From Rhizobacter sp. (GTDB lineage: Bacteria > Pseudomonadota > Gammaproteobacteria > Burkholderiales > Burkholderiaceae_C): 64,000 nucleotides of DNA. Both the position numbers and the translations under genes were made by a program. Below, one piece after another: positions 1 through 7,837 of this stretch; the first letter of the stretch is position 1; each line of letters starts with the position of its first letter. Location: NCBI GenBank assembly GCA_019635355.1, contig JAHBZQ010000001.1:1984001-2048000 (forward strand), in the 5' to 3' direction. The notes beneath the pieces are model-generated. The model made no database searches, was not told the origin of the DNA, and saw nothing but the letters and a program-made list of their open reading frames with translations.

Positions 1-65
1 CGCTCGACGGCGAAGCGGTCGCCATCCTGAAGCGCTGGGCCGCGTCTCGCACCCCCACGCCCTGA
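1..65 (+). CDS. 3' end of an upstream gene (partial)
   Basis: From base 3 an open frame reads LDGEAVAILKRWAASRTPTP and stops at TGA 63-65. The rest of the gene lies outside the window. It is read in the same direction as the following tctC-like gene and ends 28 bases before it, so the two may be co-transcribed. No domain can be recognised from twenty residues. Confidence 0.5.
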   Translation, partial: LDGEAVAILKRWAASRTPTP

Positions 66-93
66 CAACCCACCTTTCAACAGGAGCCTCTCC

Positions 94-1074
94 ATGAAGC
101 GTCGCCTCGTTCTTGCCGCCGGTGCAGCGGCCCTGTCCTCGCCGGCCTGGGTCGGTGCGCAAAGCGCATGGCCGGCCCGCGGCCCCGTGCGCCTGATCGC
201 GCAGTTCCCGCCAGGCGGCCTGGTCGACACGGTGGCGCGGCTGATGGCGCCCCACCTCTCGCAGGCCCTCGGGCAGACGGTGGTCGTCGAGAACCGGCCG
301 GGAGCCGGCGGCCTCATCGGCACCGACTACGTGGCCAAGCAGCCGGCCGATGGCTACACCCTGCTCGTGAGCCACGCTTCGGTCCACATCTACGCCGCCG
401 CCACGCGAAACGTGATGCCCTTCGACCCGGTGGCCGACTTCTCCCACCTCGCCATGCTGGTGGAGGCGCCGATGGTGCTGCTGGTGCGCGGCCAGTCGCC
501 GGTGCAAAGCCTCGCGCAATACGTGACGATGGCCAAGACCAAGCCCGTGCGCTACGGCACCTCGGGCGTGGGCTCGGCCAACCATCTCTTCGGCGAGCTG
601 CTCAAGATCGACGGGCAGGCGCCCGAGCACGACCACGTGCCCTACCAGGGCAGCGCCCCTGCGATGCAAGACCTGCTGAGCGGCCAGATCGACGGCCTCT
701 TCGACCCCATCACCACCAACGTGGCGCAGCTCAAAGCCGGCTCGCTTCGCGCGCTCGCCGTCTCGACCCCGGCGCGCCTGCCGGCGCTGCCGAGCATTCC
801 CACCTTCGCCGAACTCGGCTACCCGTCGATGACCGGCTCGCAATGGCTGGGCCTCTCGGCGCCGAAGAACCTGCCCGCGCCGATCGCGCAGCGCCTCAAG
901 TCGCTCATGCCCGAGATCCTCGCCAAGCCCGACGTGATGGCCCGCCTGGAGGAGCTGCAGACACTGCCGCGCAAGACGCCGGTGCTCGGCGACGACTTCA
1001 CCACGCTGATCCGCTCGCAGATCGACACCTGGACCCGCGTGGCCCGGCGCGCCAAGGTCGAAGTGATCGCCTGA
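94..1074 (+). CDS. Bug-family (TctC-like) periplasmic substrate-binding protein
   Basis: The 326-residue protein has a signal peptide (MKRRLVLAAGAAALSSP, cleavage near AQS at about residue 24). It then shows the Bug/TctC pattern: WP.RPVRLI..FPPGG..D near residues 26-45, VVENRPGAGG around 63-72 and a long alpha/beta domain to the end. This family binds small carboxylates or similar solutes for tripartite tricarboxylate transporters, and many copies are orphans used as sensors. No TctA/TctB membrane genes follow, so this is an orphan here and its ligand is unknown. AGGAG lies seven bases before the ATG. The next gene converges on it. Confidence 0.9.
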   Translation: MKRRLVLAAGAAALSSPAWVGAQSAWPARGPVRLIAQFPPGGLVDTVARLMAPHLSQALGQTVVVENRPGAGGLIGTDYVAKQPADGYTLLVSHASVHIYAAATRNVMPFDPVADFSHLAMLVEAPMVLLVRGQSPVQSLAQYVTMAKTKPVRYGTSGVGSANHLFGELLKIDGQAPEHDHVPYQGSAPAMQDLLSGQIDGLFDPITTNVAQLKAGSLRALAVSTPARLPALPSIPTFAELGYPSMTGSQWLGLSAPKNLPAPIAQRLKSLMPEILAKPDVMARLEELQTLPRKTPVLGDDFTTLIRSQIDTWTRVARRAKVEVIA

Positions 1075-1093
1075 CGGGCGCGAGGCCGAGGCC

Positions 1094-2023
1094 TCAGGCG
1101 GCCGCGACGATCTGGTTGCGCCCGCCCTGCTTGGCGCGGTAGAGCCGCCGGTCCACCAGGTCGACAAAGGGCGGCGACTCCTGGCCGGCCGCGGGGATCA
1201 CCGTGCCCACGCCCATGCTCACCGTCACCAGCTGGCCGAGCGGCGAGTTGCCATGCGGGATCTGCGCCTTGAAGATCGCCTGCCGGCAACGCTCCGCCAC
1301 AGCCGCGGCGGCGGCCTCGTCGCTCGCGGGCAGCACCAGCACGAACTCTTCGCCGCCGTAGCGCGCCAGGAAATCGCGTGGCCGGTTGGCGGCCGTCGAC
1401 AGCGCCTGCGCGATGCGCCGCAGGCACTCGTCGCCTTCGATGTGGCCGTGGTGGTCGTTGTAGCGCTTGAAGAAGTCGACGTCGAACATGATCAGCGAGA
1501 GCGGCTGCGTGTTGCGGCGGGCTTCTTCCCATTCGATGGCGAGCACCGCGTCGAACTTGCGGCGGTTGGCCACGCCGGTGAGGCTGTCGAGGAACGACAG
1601 CGCCTCCAGCTCGCGCTGCAGGCTCAAGAGCTTCTCTTCGGTCTTCTTGCGCTCGGTGATGTCGAACATGAAGCCGATGAGCGAGTCGACCTCGCCCGTC
1701 TCCTTGCGCACCACGTGCACCACGTCGCGAATCCACACGTAGTCGCCGCTGGCGGTGAGCGCGCGGTAGTCGGCCTCGTGGTCCACGCCGGCCTGCGACT
1801 GCGAGACGCAGAAGTTGACGACACGGTCGCGGTCGTCGGGGTGCATTCGCGAGGCCCAATCCTCCACGCTCACCCAGCTCGACGGTGCCCAGCCGAGCAG
1901 CGGCTCGATCTGCGGGCCGATGTAGGCGAAGGTCATGGTCGCCCAATCGATCTTCCACGGGATGGCACGGGTGGATTCGAGCAAGGTCCGGTAGACGGCG
2001 CTATCGGGTTCGCTGGGATGCAT
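1094..2023 (-). CDS. PAS-GGDEF diguanylate cyclase
   Basis: A 309-residue protein. The N-terminal PAS/PAC module spans about residues 10-125 and ends in the typical PAC phrase GFMFDITERKKTEEKL. The GGDEF domain spans about 145-305, with the active-site signature GGEEF at 223-227. An RxxD inhibitory-site motif (R214 to D217) sits exactly five residues upstream, so an active, product-inhibited c-di-GMP synthase is expected. There is no signal peptide or membrane segment, so it is cytoplasmic. The open frame extends upstream, but ATG 2023 begins the conserved PAS region and is the likely start. The c-di-GMP could feed the YcgR brake encoded at 53560-54315; that link is inference. Confidence 0.88.
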   Translation of the reverse strand: MHPSEPDSAVYRTLLESTRAIPWKIDWATMTFAYIGPQIEPLLGWAPSSWVSVEDWASRMHPDDRDRVVNFCVSQSQAGVDHEADYRALTASGDYVWIRDVVHVVRKETGEVDSLIGFMFDITERKKTEEKLLSLQRELEALSFLDSLTGVANRRKFDAVLAIEWEEARRNTQPLSLIMFDVDFFKRYNDHHGHIEGDECLRRIAQALSTAANRPRDFLARYGGEEFVLVLPASDEAAAAAVAERCRQAIFKAQIPHGNSPLGQLVTVSMGVGTVIPAAGQESPPFVDLVDRRLYRAKQGGRNQIVAAA

Positions 2024-2088
2024 GGTCAAAGCCCCGGAGGTACGACGACGCAAGCATAGCGGCCCTCCCTCGCTGAACACGCGTGCGT

Positions 2089-2544
2089 TTAGCGGGCATC
2101 TTCCAGGTGTTGCTTGAGCACCTGCAACCCCTGGCGTGCGCGCCGCGTCATCAGACGCCGCGCCAGCGGCAGCAAGATGAAGCGCCGCCAGCCGGTGGTG
2201 CGCCGGCTGTACATCCGCCAGCTCAGCTCGCACGCGCCGGGCGCCGTTGGCCGACACACGATCTCCATGCGCGGCAGCACGCTCGCAAGCGTGCCCTCCG
2301 TCACGATCCTCTTGCCGGGCTCGACCTCCACCACCCGGATGGAAACAAAGGCCCGCCCCCGCATCGGCTGCACGAACTCTTCGCGGTAGTGCTTTCCGAC
2401 AGTGTCGAACGGCAAGCCGTCGGGGGTGGTCACACGCAGCACGCGCGGAAACCACGCCGGGAAGTTCTCGAGATTCGCGGCGTAGTCGAATGCGACACGC
2501 GGTGGGCAGGCGATGGCCACGGTGGCCTGGGCGAGAAGGTACAT
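2089..2544 (-). CDS. SRPBCC (START/polyketide cyclase-like) family protein
   Basis: 151 residues with the helix-grip-fold pattern: ATVAIACPPRVAFDYAANLENFPAWFP at the N terminus, then alternating strands with VVEVEPGKRIV and CELSWRMYSRR. Such proteins bind small hydrophobic ligands or modify them; the ligand here is unknown. A CAGGAG ribosome site precedes the ATG. The divergent neighbour is a MerR regulator, and the only sensible promoter for this gene is of the MerR type (2572-2602). I infer that the protein is induced by whatever the MerR protein senses. Confidence 0.75.
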   Translation of the reverse strand: MYLLAQATVAIACPPRVAFDYAANLENFPAWFPRVLRVTTPDGLPFDTVGKHYREEFVQPMRGRAFVSIRVVEVEPGKRIVTEGTLASVLPRMEIVCRPTAPGACELSWRMYSRRTTGWRRFILLPLARRLMTRRARQGLQVLKQHLEDAR

Positions 2545-2571
2545 GCACGGCTCCTGTGAGAGTGAGCCGAA

Positions 2572-2602
2572 GGCTAAAGTGTGGACCCTGGTCCACAGTC
2601 AA
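2572..2602 (-). promoter_or_regulatory. MerR-type promoter/operator of the SRPBCC gene
   Basis: Reading the minus strand, a TTGACT -35 (2597-2602) and a TTTAGC -10 (2573-2578) are 18 bases apart, or 19 if TTAGCC is used. A near-perfect inverted repeat fills the spacer (AGTGTGGACC / GGTCCACAGT, 2578-2599, 9 of 10 positions paired). This over-long spacer with a central dyad is the classic layout of promoters that MerR-family activators untwist. The dyad covers the proposed GTG start of the merR-like gene on the other strand, which suggests autoregulation. Confidence 0.75.
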
Positions 2603-2979
2603 GCCCCATCTTGGAAATCAAGGAACTCGAAGCCCAGACCGGCCTCGGCCGCGACGCGATCCGCTACTACGAGCGCCGGGGCCTGCTGGGCGCCGTGCCG
2701 CGCGGCCCCAACAACTATCGCGACTACCCGCCCGCCCTCGTCAAGCAGCTCAAGCTGCTGCGGGCCATGCAAGGGCTGGGCTTCTCACTCGACGAGATCC
2801 GCAGCGTGCTCGACGGCATGCGCTCGCAAGGCCTCGACTGCCGGGCCGGCGCAAGGCTGCTGGCGGCCAAACGCGAGGTTGTCGAAACCCAGATCCGCGA
2901 GCTGCGCCGTGTCAGCCGCGTGCTGCGGGCGGAGCAGGGGCGGCTGGAGGAGCGGGCGCGCAAGCATGGGCGGGGGTAG
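2581..2979 (+). CDS. MerR-family transcriptional regulator
   Basis: 132 residues or slightly fewer. The winged helix at about residues 12-80 carries the family signature TGLGRDAIRYYERRGLL and a second motif LGFSLDEIRSVL. A helical dimerisation segment follows (about 85-130). The sensor tail has a single Cys (in LDCRAG), so metal sensing through a Cys pair is unlikely. Start choice is uncertain. GTG 2581 lies inside the operator and lacks a ribosome site; TTG 2611, just before EIKELEAQ, is an alternative and would give a leaderless-type message. The gene is divergent from the SRPBCC gene and convergent with truD 18 bases away. Confidence 0.85.
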   Translation: MDPGPQSSPILEIKELEAQTGLGRDAIRYYERRGLLGAVPRGPNNYRDYPPALVKQLKLLRAMQGLGFSLDEIRSVLDGMRSQGLDCRAGARLLAAKREVVETQIRELRRVSRVLRAEQGRLEERARKHGRG

Positions 2980-2997
2980 CGCGAATTTGCCCCTTCG

Positions 2998-4020
2998 TCA
3001 TTCGACGCTTGCCGACTCGGGTTCCGAGTGCCGGTCAGGCTCCGTGGTGCGGAGGATTTCATTCAGCACCGACGTGGCGTAGTTCCCGGCGGGCAACGAG
3101 AACGTGAGCACCAGTTGATCCGCCTGCGGCCATTCCCATGTCAGGTCCGCCGGGCTCGCCACCAGGGCGCGGCGCTCTTGATCCAGGCCGGCGTGTTCCA
3201 TGCCGTCGCACAAGGTGGCGTGACGTTCGGCCACGCTGTTTTCCAGGGCCTGCGCTTGGTCGGTGGTGGACACGCGGCCCCGCCCCCAGAGCGGCCCGGT
3301 GGGCCGGCCCGCATCGTCCAGCACGTCGCCGGGCAGGGTCTTGCCCCACAGGCCCTGCTGAATGCGCAGTGCCAGCACTTCATTGAAGACGAAGGAACGC
3401 ACCGCCGAGAGGTAGAGGCCCTTCTTCTTCGGGTTGCGCACGCGGATCTCGCGCGCCAGCATGGCCCGGCCCTGTTCGACGTTGCCACCGTCGAAGCCGA
3501 AACGCTGAGCGCCGAAGTAGTTGGGCACGCCCTGTGACGCAATGGCCTGGAGATTGGCCTCGATCGCCTTCATGGCGCCAGGGTTCCCGGTCACCTCACG
3601 CAGCACGATGCGGAATCGGTTGCCCTGCAGGTCACCGGGGCGCAGCTTCTTCACATGGCGGCTCTGGCTCAGCACCTTGAACTCAGGATGCTGAAGCTGG
3701 GTCAGGTCAGGCGTCTCGCCCTTCGGCAGATAGAGGCTGAACCACTGGCGGGTGATGGCGTAGCGGTCCTTGAGGCCGGCATAGCCCACGTCCCGTTCCT
3801 GCACGCCGGCGGCCTCGGCCAAGCGTTGGGCGACGAAGGCGGTGTTGGCACCGTTCTTCTCGACGTCCAGCCAGAGGTGTTCACCCTCACCGGAGGGCAG
3901 CTGCAGCGGCAGCTCGGTCACGATGAAATCCTCGTTGAGGCGTTTCAGGGTGGCGCTGGCGCCGCTCGCCGGATAAGCGTTGGGCCACTGTGGCAAGGTG
4001 GTGTCGTGAGCGTCGGTCAT
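2998..4020 (-). CDS. truD: tRNA pseudouridine(13) synthase TruD
   Basis: 340 residues. The catalytic segment VGYAGLKDRYAITRQWFS holds the invariant Asp of TruD enzymes (KDR) that attacks uridine 13 of tRNA. Further family phrases are GNRFRIVLR, GVPNYFGAQRFG and the C-terminal ALVASPADLTWEW region. Length matches the family. The open frame continues upstream, but residues before ATG 4020 have no family resemblance, and GGAG lies about 15 bases before that ATG. In many genomes truD sits with ispF/surE; here it stands alone. Confidence 0.93.
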   Translation of the reverse strand: MTDAHDTTLPQWPNAYPASGASATLKRLNEDFIVTELPLQLPSGEGEHLWLDVEKNGANTAFVAQRLAEAAGVQERDVGYAGLKDRYAITRQWFSLYLPKGETPDLTQLQHPEFKVLSQSRHVKKLRPGDLQGNRFRIVLREVTGNPGAMKAIEANLQAIASQGVPNYFGAQRFGFDGGNVEQGRAMLAREIRVRNPKKKGLYLSAVRSFVFNEVLALRIQQGLWGKTLPGDVLDDAGRPTGPLWGRGRVSTTDQAQALENSVAERHATLCDGMEHAGLDQERRALVASPADLTWEWPQADQLVLTFSLPAGNYATSVLNEILRTTEPDRHSEPESASVE

Positions 4021-4455
4021 GAGTGGTCGTGATTTTCTCCCGCTCAAGACTTCGGCCTGAACCGGTCTTTTGCCCCAGCTTCGCCCAGAACGGAAGACCC
4101 CACGCCAGCAGCCTTCCGCCTGCCTTGCTAGAGTGTTGGCACCCGCGCGATGCGGGCATCTCTTGAACGGAGAAACCCCATGTTGACACCCGCCCTTCAC
4201 GGCGGGCGAGACGCAAGGCAACTCCAGCCTTCCGTTCCCCGCTGTCATCTCCTCGGTGCCGAGCTGCCGCTCGATCGCATCGACATCCTGCGCCGTCGTT
4301 TCGCCCGGCGCCTGTGCTTCAGCGTTCCCGATCGTTAGGGTCGTTTCGACTCCAGACGCCTTCGCGTCGCCACCCGCCGCAACACCGCTGCCATCGGCCA
4401 CCTGCCGAGGCCGCTGCGTTCGCGCGATGTTTTCACGATCCAACGAAGCACGACC
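4021..4455. other. Intergenic region without a confident gene
   Basis: About 435 bases between truD and a possible small membrane-protein ORF. A 52-codon plus-strand frame at 4180-4338 has a GGAG ribosome-like site before its ATG, but its product (starting MLTPALHGGRDAR) is Arg-rich with no recognisable fold, so it is not called. No terminator or known promoter stands out. Confidence 0.4.
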
Positions 4456-4593
4456 ATGAACTCACTTCTGAACACCCCGCACACCACCGCGCCCGCCACC
4501 GAGCGCACCCTCGTCTCGAACCTCGCCTTCGGCGCCTGCAGCGCGTTGATGCCCTACGTGCTCGCCACGCTTTTGCTGGTCGCGTTTGGGTGA
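4456..4593 (+). CDS. Possible 45-residue single-pass membrane protein
   Basis: An ATG frame encodes a hydrophilic N-terminal half (MNSLLNTPHTTAPATERT). A hydrophobic stretch follows, SALMPYVLATLLLVAFG at residues 29-45, long enough to cross the membrane once, and the protein ends right after it. The ribosome-binding site is poor. The convergent TPR gene begins 15 bases downstream. It could be a real micro-protein or chance; the polar-then-hydrophobic layout is the only support. Confidence 0.35.
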   Translation: MNSLLNTPHTTAPATERTLVSNLAFGACSALMPYVLATLLLVAFG

Positions 4594-4608
4594 CGGGTGC
4601 TCGCTGAG

Positions 4609-5532
4609 CTAAGGCGAGATCCAAAGCAAGGGGAGCACCCCTTGCGCCCAAGACTCCGGTGTGCCGAACGGCTCACCACTCATCTCCGCCTTGAGCTTCG
4701 CGGCCCGCGTTTCGGCCGCCGCCACAGCTGCATCCTGCTTGAGCGCACGATGCAGCAGCGCAAGGCGCTCCTGGCATTCGGCAGCGCGCGCAAGTACGCC
4801 GTTGCCGGGGCTGCCCCACTTCTTGGCCGACACGACCAACTCGGCTTCTATGAGCTTCATCGCTTCCCGATGAAGGCTCACAGCTTTCTTGAGTTCCCCG
4901 CGCGCGGCCTGCAGCGCGCCGAGGCTCTGAAGCGTCCAGGGACTGCCATCGAACCTCACGCCGAAACTCGTGGCAGACGGGGTGGACCAAAGGCCCATCA
5001 CGCGCTCGAGGATCTTCTCTGCGTCGTCGGTTCGCCGTTGCACGTGGTACGCGCGCGCCAGCGCTTGCAACGGGAGTGTCAAGTTGACATGCGCCCTGCC
5101 GAACTCCCGTTCGCCGATGGCGAGCAGCCGCAAGTACGCTTCTTCCGCGGGCGCGAATTGCGATTGCGCCACGTGGTTTCCCGCCAGGTACATCAACGCA
5201 TCCCGAAGCTCCCAGCTCTCCTTGCCGAACCGATGCTCGTCGACATTCAATGCCCGCACGAAATACGGGTGTGCCGAAGCGTAGCGCTTCTGATCGGCAT
5301 GGATGCGGCCCAGGTGCGTCAGCACGATCGCCAGCGGTTCGCTTGGCGGCGCATTCTCACCCCCGATGTCGTCCAACAGCGTCTTGGCGCTGGCAAGCGC
5401 CTCGTCATAGCGCGCTTGCTCGCGCGCCTTCGTTGAGTTCATCAACTGTCGAAGCCATTCGTCGGTCTGGGCGGCTGCGGTGAAGGCCACGAAGGCAAGC
5501 GCGAACGCGGCGAAGCGTCGAAGAAAAGTCAT
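4609..5532 (-). CDS. Exported tetratricopeptide-repeat protein
   Basis: 307 residues from the chosen ATG, which begins a clean signal peptide (MTFLRRFAAFALAFVAF, cleavage after TAAAQ). The frame is open to 5586 with ATGs at 5553 and 5586, but these only lengthen the n-region. The mature part is helical, with TPR-like units: AIVLTHLGRIHADQKRYASA, ALMYLAGNHVAQSQFAPAEE, ALARAYHVQRRTDDAEKI and SLGALQAARGELKKAVSLHR. TPR proteins are scaffolds for protein-protein contacts, and a periplasmic location is predicted. The neighbours give no clue to the partner. Confidence 0.75.
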   Translation of the reverse strand: MTFLRRFAAFALAFVAFTAAAQTDEWLRQLMNSTKAREQARYDEALASAKTLLDDIGGENAPPSEPLAIVLTHLGRIHADQKRYASAHPYFVRALNVDEHRFGKESWELRDALMYLAGNHVAQSQFAPAEEAYLRLLAIGEREFGRAHVNLTLPLQALARAYHVQRRTDDAEKILERVMGLWSTPSATSFGVRFDGSPWTLQSLGALQAARGELKKAVSLHREAMKLIEAELVVSAKKWGSPGNGVLARAAECQERLALLHRALKQDAAVAAAETRAAKLKAEMSGEPFGTPESWAQGVLPLLWISP

Positions 5533-5690
5533 ATAGCCGGCCGGGAAAGTCATGCTGCGTTCGCCACCAAGATGAATGCACACCATTGTCCGACTCTGCC
5601 CACCTGGATCTCCTTGGCGCCATGAAGAATCTTGCGACCTGCAGTGTCACCGAGCGCGCGCTGACCACCGCGCAGCATGCAACGAGTCGA

Positions 5691-6443
5691 TCAGGCGGCG
5701 ACCTTGCGTTCCTTGAACGGCGCCTGGTAGAGCCACAGCCGGCGCCCATCGGCGCACTCGTGCACCGCGGTCGGCTGCAGGTCGGTGGCCTCGAACTCGA
5801 GGCTTGCCATCCACGCACCGCAGCGCAGCTCGCGCATCGCCTTGCGCACCGCGCGCGGCATGCTCTCTGGGCGCTGGAAGAGGTAGACCATCGCGTAGGG
5901 CGTCCAGTCGGCTTTCCAGATGTCGGCGCGCTTCACGCGGGCGGGCACGTGCAGCCACTTGCAGCGCAGGGCGCAGGCCAGGCGCAGGGCCCAGCTCCAC
6001 TCCAGGCCTTCGAGCCGCGCTTGCGGAAACTGGGTGTGCAGCTCGCGCAGCGCATCGCCCATGCCGCAACCGGCATCGACCACGCGCGGGCTCTCACCGT
6101 CGAGCCACACGGTGCGCGAGAGGCCTTGCAGCGCGCCGCTGGGCGTGGGGAACATCGGCGCATCACGCCAGGTGTGCAGGGGGTACAGCGCGAAGAGCGC
6201 GAGCAGCGGCAGCAGCCAACCCCAGGCGGGAATGCCGCCGGCCATGCCGGAGGCCAGCACCGAGAGCGGGAAGCCGACGGCGATGAAGACACGCCGCCAG
6301 CGGCGCACGCTCAGCAGGCTGAGCACGGCGCCTGCGGCGGTGGCGAGCAGCAGCGCGGCCCAGTCACGCGCGTCGAGCGCGCGCAGGCCGAGGAAGAGGG
6401 CCCAGCACAGCGCCCAGACGAGCAGTGCGGGCAGCGGCCACAT
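5691..6443 (-). CDS. Membrane-anchored class I SAM-dependent methyltransferase-like protein
   Basis: 250 residues. Three to four hydrophobic segments fill residues 1-90 (for example LPALLVWALCWALFLGL and GWLLPLLALFALYPL). A Rossmann methyltransferase-like domain follows; its motif I is VVDAGCGMGDALREL at about residues 122-136. The ATG abuts the stop of the chemoreceptor gene with no gap, so it is translated from the flagellar flhF-flhG-fliA transcript or an extension of it. It is not a CheR: the CheR N-terminal helical domain and beta-subdomain are absent. The substrate is unknown. Confidence 0.72.
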   Translation of the reverse strand: MWPLPALLVWALCWALFLGLRALDARDWAALLLATAAGAVLSLLSVRRWRRVFIAVGFPLSVLASGMAGGIPAWGWLLPLLALFALYPLHTWRDAPMFPTPSGALQGLSRTVWLDGESPRVVDAGCGMGDALRELHTQFPQARLEGLEWSWALRLACALRCKWLHVPARVKRADIWKADWTPYAMVYLFQRPESMPRAVRKAMRELRCGAWMASLEFEATDLQPTAVHECADGRRLWLYQAPFKERKVAA

Positions 6444-7826
6444 TTAGAAGTTGAACGCGAGGCGCAGGCCGCCCCAGTGCTTGCCGTTGACCGTGATCGG
6501 CGCGGCGCACTCTTTCAGCAGCACGAACTTGCCACCGCCCATGTCGCGGCGATACGTCTGCAGCAGGAACGGGCGCTGGTTGCGCGCCGACGCCAGGCCG
6601 GTGCGGTCGTTGAAGATGCGGCGGTAGCGGCTGTTGGCGGTGTCCCACACGAGGTCGCCGCGCTGCGGGTTGCAGTAGACCTTGTTGTGCGTGGCCACGT
6701 AGCCGTTGCGGTCGACCGAGATGCAGAAGACGATCTTCTTGTCGGCCTGCAGCACACGCTCCTGCACCTGCGGAAACAGGCGGTCGGCGAGCGCGATGAA
6801 GCGCGTGGTGTGCTGCGGCGGGTTGGTGCCCGCGATGGGCTGGTACTGCTCGTCGAAGAGCTCGGCCTCGCCGATGGTGCCGGTGCGCAACGCATCTTCG
6901 AGCAGCTTCGAGATCTGGCCGGCGGCTTCTTTCGCCAGCGCGATGAAGGGTGTGTCTTCGGTCTCGATGCCGCACTCGGCCACGACCTCGATCATGTGCT
7001 CCGACACCTTGAGGAAAGACTCGCTGCGCACGAGCGTGGCCTGCAAGGCAGTGCCGGTCTTGCGCATCTCGCCTTCGATCTCGGCCATCTGTGCATTGAG
7101 CCCGGTGCACACCTCGCGGCTGTGCTGGGCGGCGGTGGTGATGCTGCCCACGCCCGACTCCAGATCGGCCAGCGCACGCTGGAAGGCACCCTGCTCGGCC
7201 GCGCTGGCACTGGCCTGCGAGCGGATCTCGCGCGCGAGCGCGTCGATGCGCGAGTCGAGCTCGCCCACCGTGCTCATGATGGCCTTGGAAGAACTTTCCA
7301 CCTTGCCCGCCAGCTCGCGCACCGCGTCGGCCACCACGCCGAAGCCGCGGCCCGCATCGCCGGCACGCTTGGCCTCGACCGACGCGTTGAACGCCACGAG
7401 CCGCGTCTGCAAGGCGATCTGCGTGATCTCGCCGACCGCATCGGCCACCTGGCGCAGGGTGTCGACGATGCCGACCACCTCTTCGCCCACGCCTTCCACG
7501 GCCTGGCGCGCACGCGCCATCGCATCGCGGCTGCCGGCGGCCACGCCGCCGATCTCTTCCTGCGCCTGGGTGACGCTTCTCACCTGCTCGGCCAGGGCCG
7601 CCACGGCCTTGGCCTGGCGCTCGGCGCCCTTGGTGGTGTCGTCGAGCTGGCCGCGCACTTCGGCCGCCTCGCGGCCCATGTTCGACGCCTGCCTGCTGAT
7701 CGAATGCACCGCAGCCCGCAGGTCGGCGGCGCTCGGGGCGTCGACGACGGCGGGCTCGGTGGCGCGCTCGGTGGCGGCTTGCGCCACGGGCTTGTCGGCG
7801 CGGGCCGACCTGAACACCTGGAACAT
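6444..7826 (-). CDS. Soluble methyl-accepting chemotaxis-type receptor with C-terminal sensor region
   Basis: 460 residues and no membrane segment. The signalling coiled coil occupies about residues 35-310. Its hairpin tip reads ALQTRLVAFNASVEAKRAGD (139-158), then GRGFGVVADAVRELA, a divergent but clear form of the MCP tip. The C-terminal 130 residues (about 330-460) look like a Cache/PAS-type alpha/beta sensor, with DRNGYVATHNKVYCNPQRG and ITVNGKHWGGLRLAFNF. This inverts the usual sensor-first order, as in other cytoplasmic C-terminal-sensor receptors. It starts 11 bases after fliA, so it probably belongs to the flagellar transcript. Confidence 0.85.
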   Translation of the reverse strand: MFQVFRSARADKPVAQAATERATEPAVVDAPSAADLRAAVHSISRQASNMGREAAEVRGQLDDTTKGAERQAKAVAALAEQVRSVTQAQEEIGGVAAGSRDAMARARQAVEGVGEEVVGIVDTLRQVADAVGEITQIALQTRLVAFNASVEAKRAGDAGRGFGVVADAVRELAGKVESSSKAIMSTVGELDSRIDALAREIRSQASASAAEQGAFQRALADLESGVGSITTAAQHSREVCTGLNAQMAEIEGEMRKTGTALQATLVRSESFLKVSEHMIEVVAECGIETEDTPFIALAKEAAGQISKLLEDALRTGTIGEAELFDEQYQPIAGTNPPQHTTRFIALADRLFPQVQERVLQADKKIVFCISVDRNGYVATHNKVYCNPQRGDLVWDTANSRYRRIFNDRTGLASARNQRPFLLQTYRRDMGGGKFVLLKECAAPITVNGKHWGGLRLAFNF

Positions 7827-7837
7827 CTACACCCCGC

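Noticed and set aside
4180..4338. 52-codon frame with a GGAG site before its ATG
   Set aside because: Arg-rich product without hydrophobic core or known motif; the ribosome-like site alone is not enough.
4456..4593. Toxin-antitoxin reading of the 45-residue frame
   Set aside because: No partner gene or antisense RNA signal is visible beside it.
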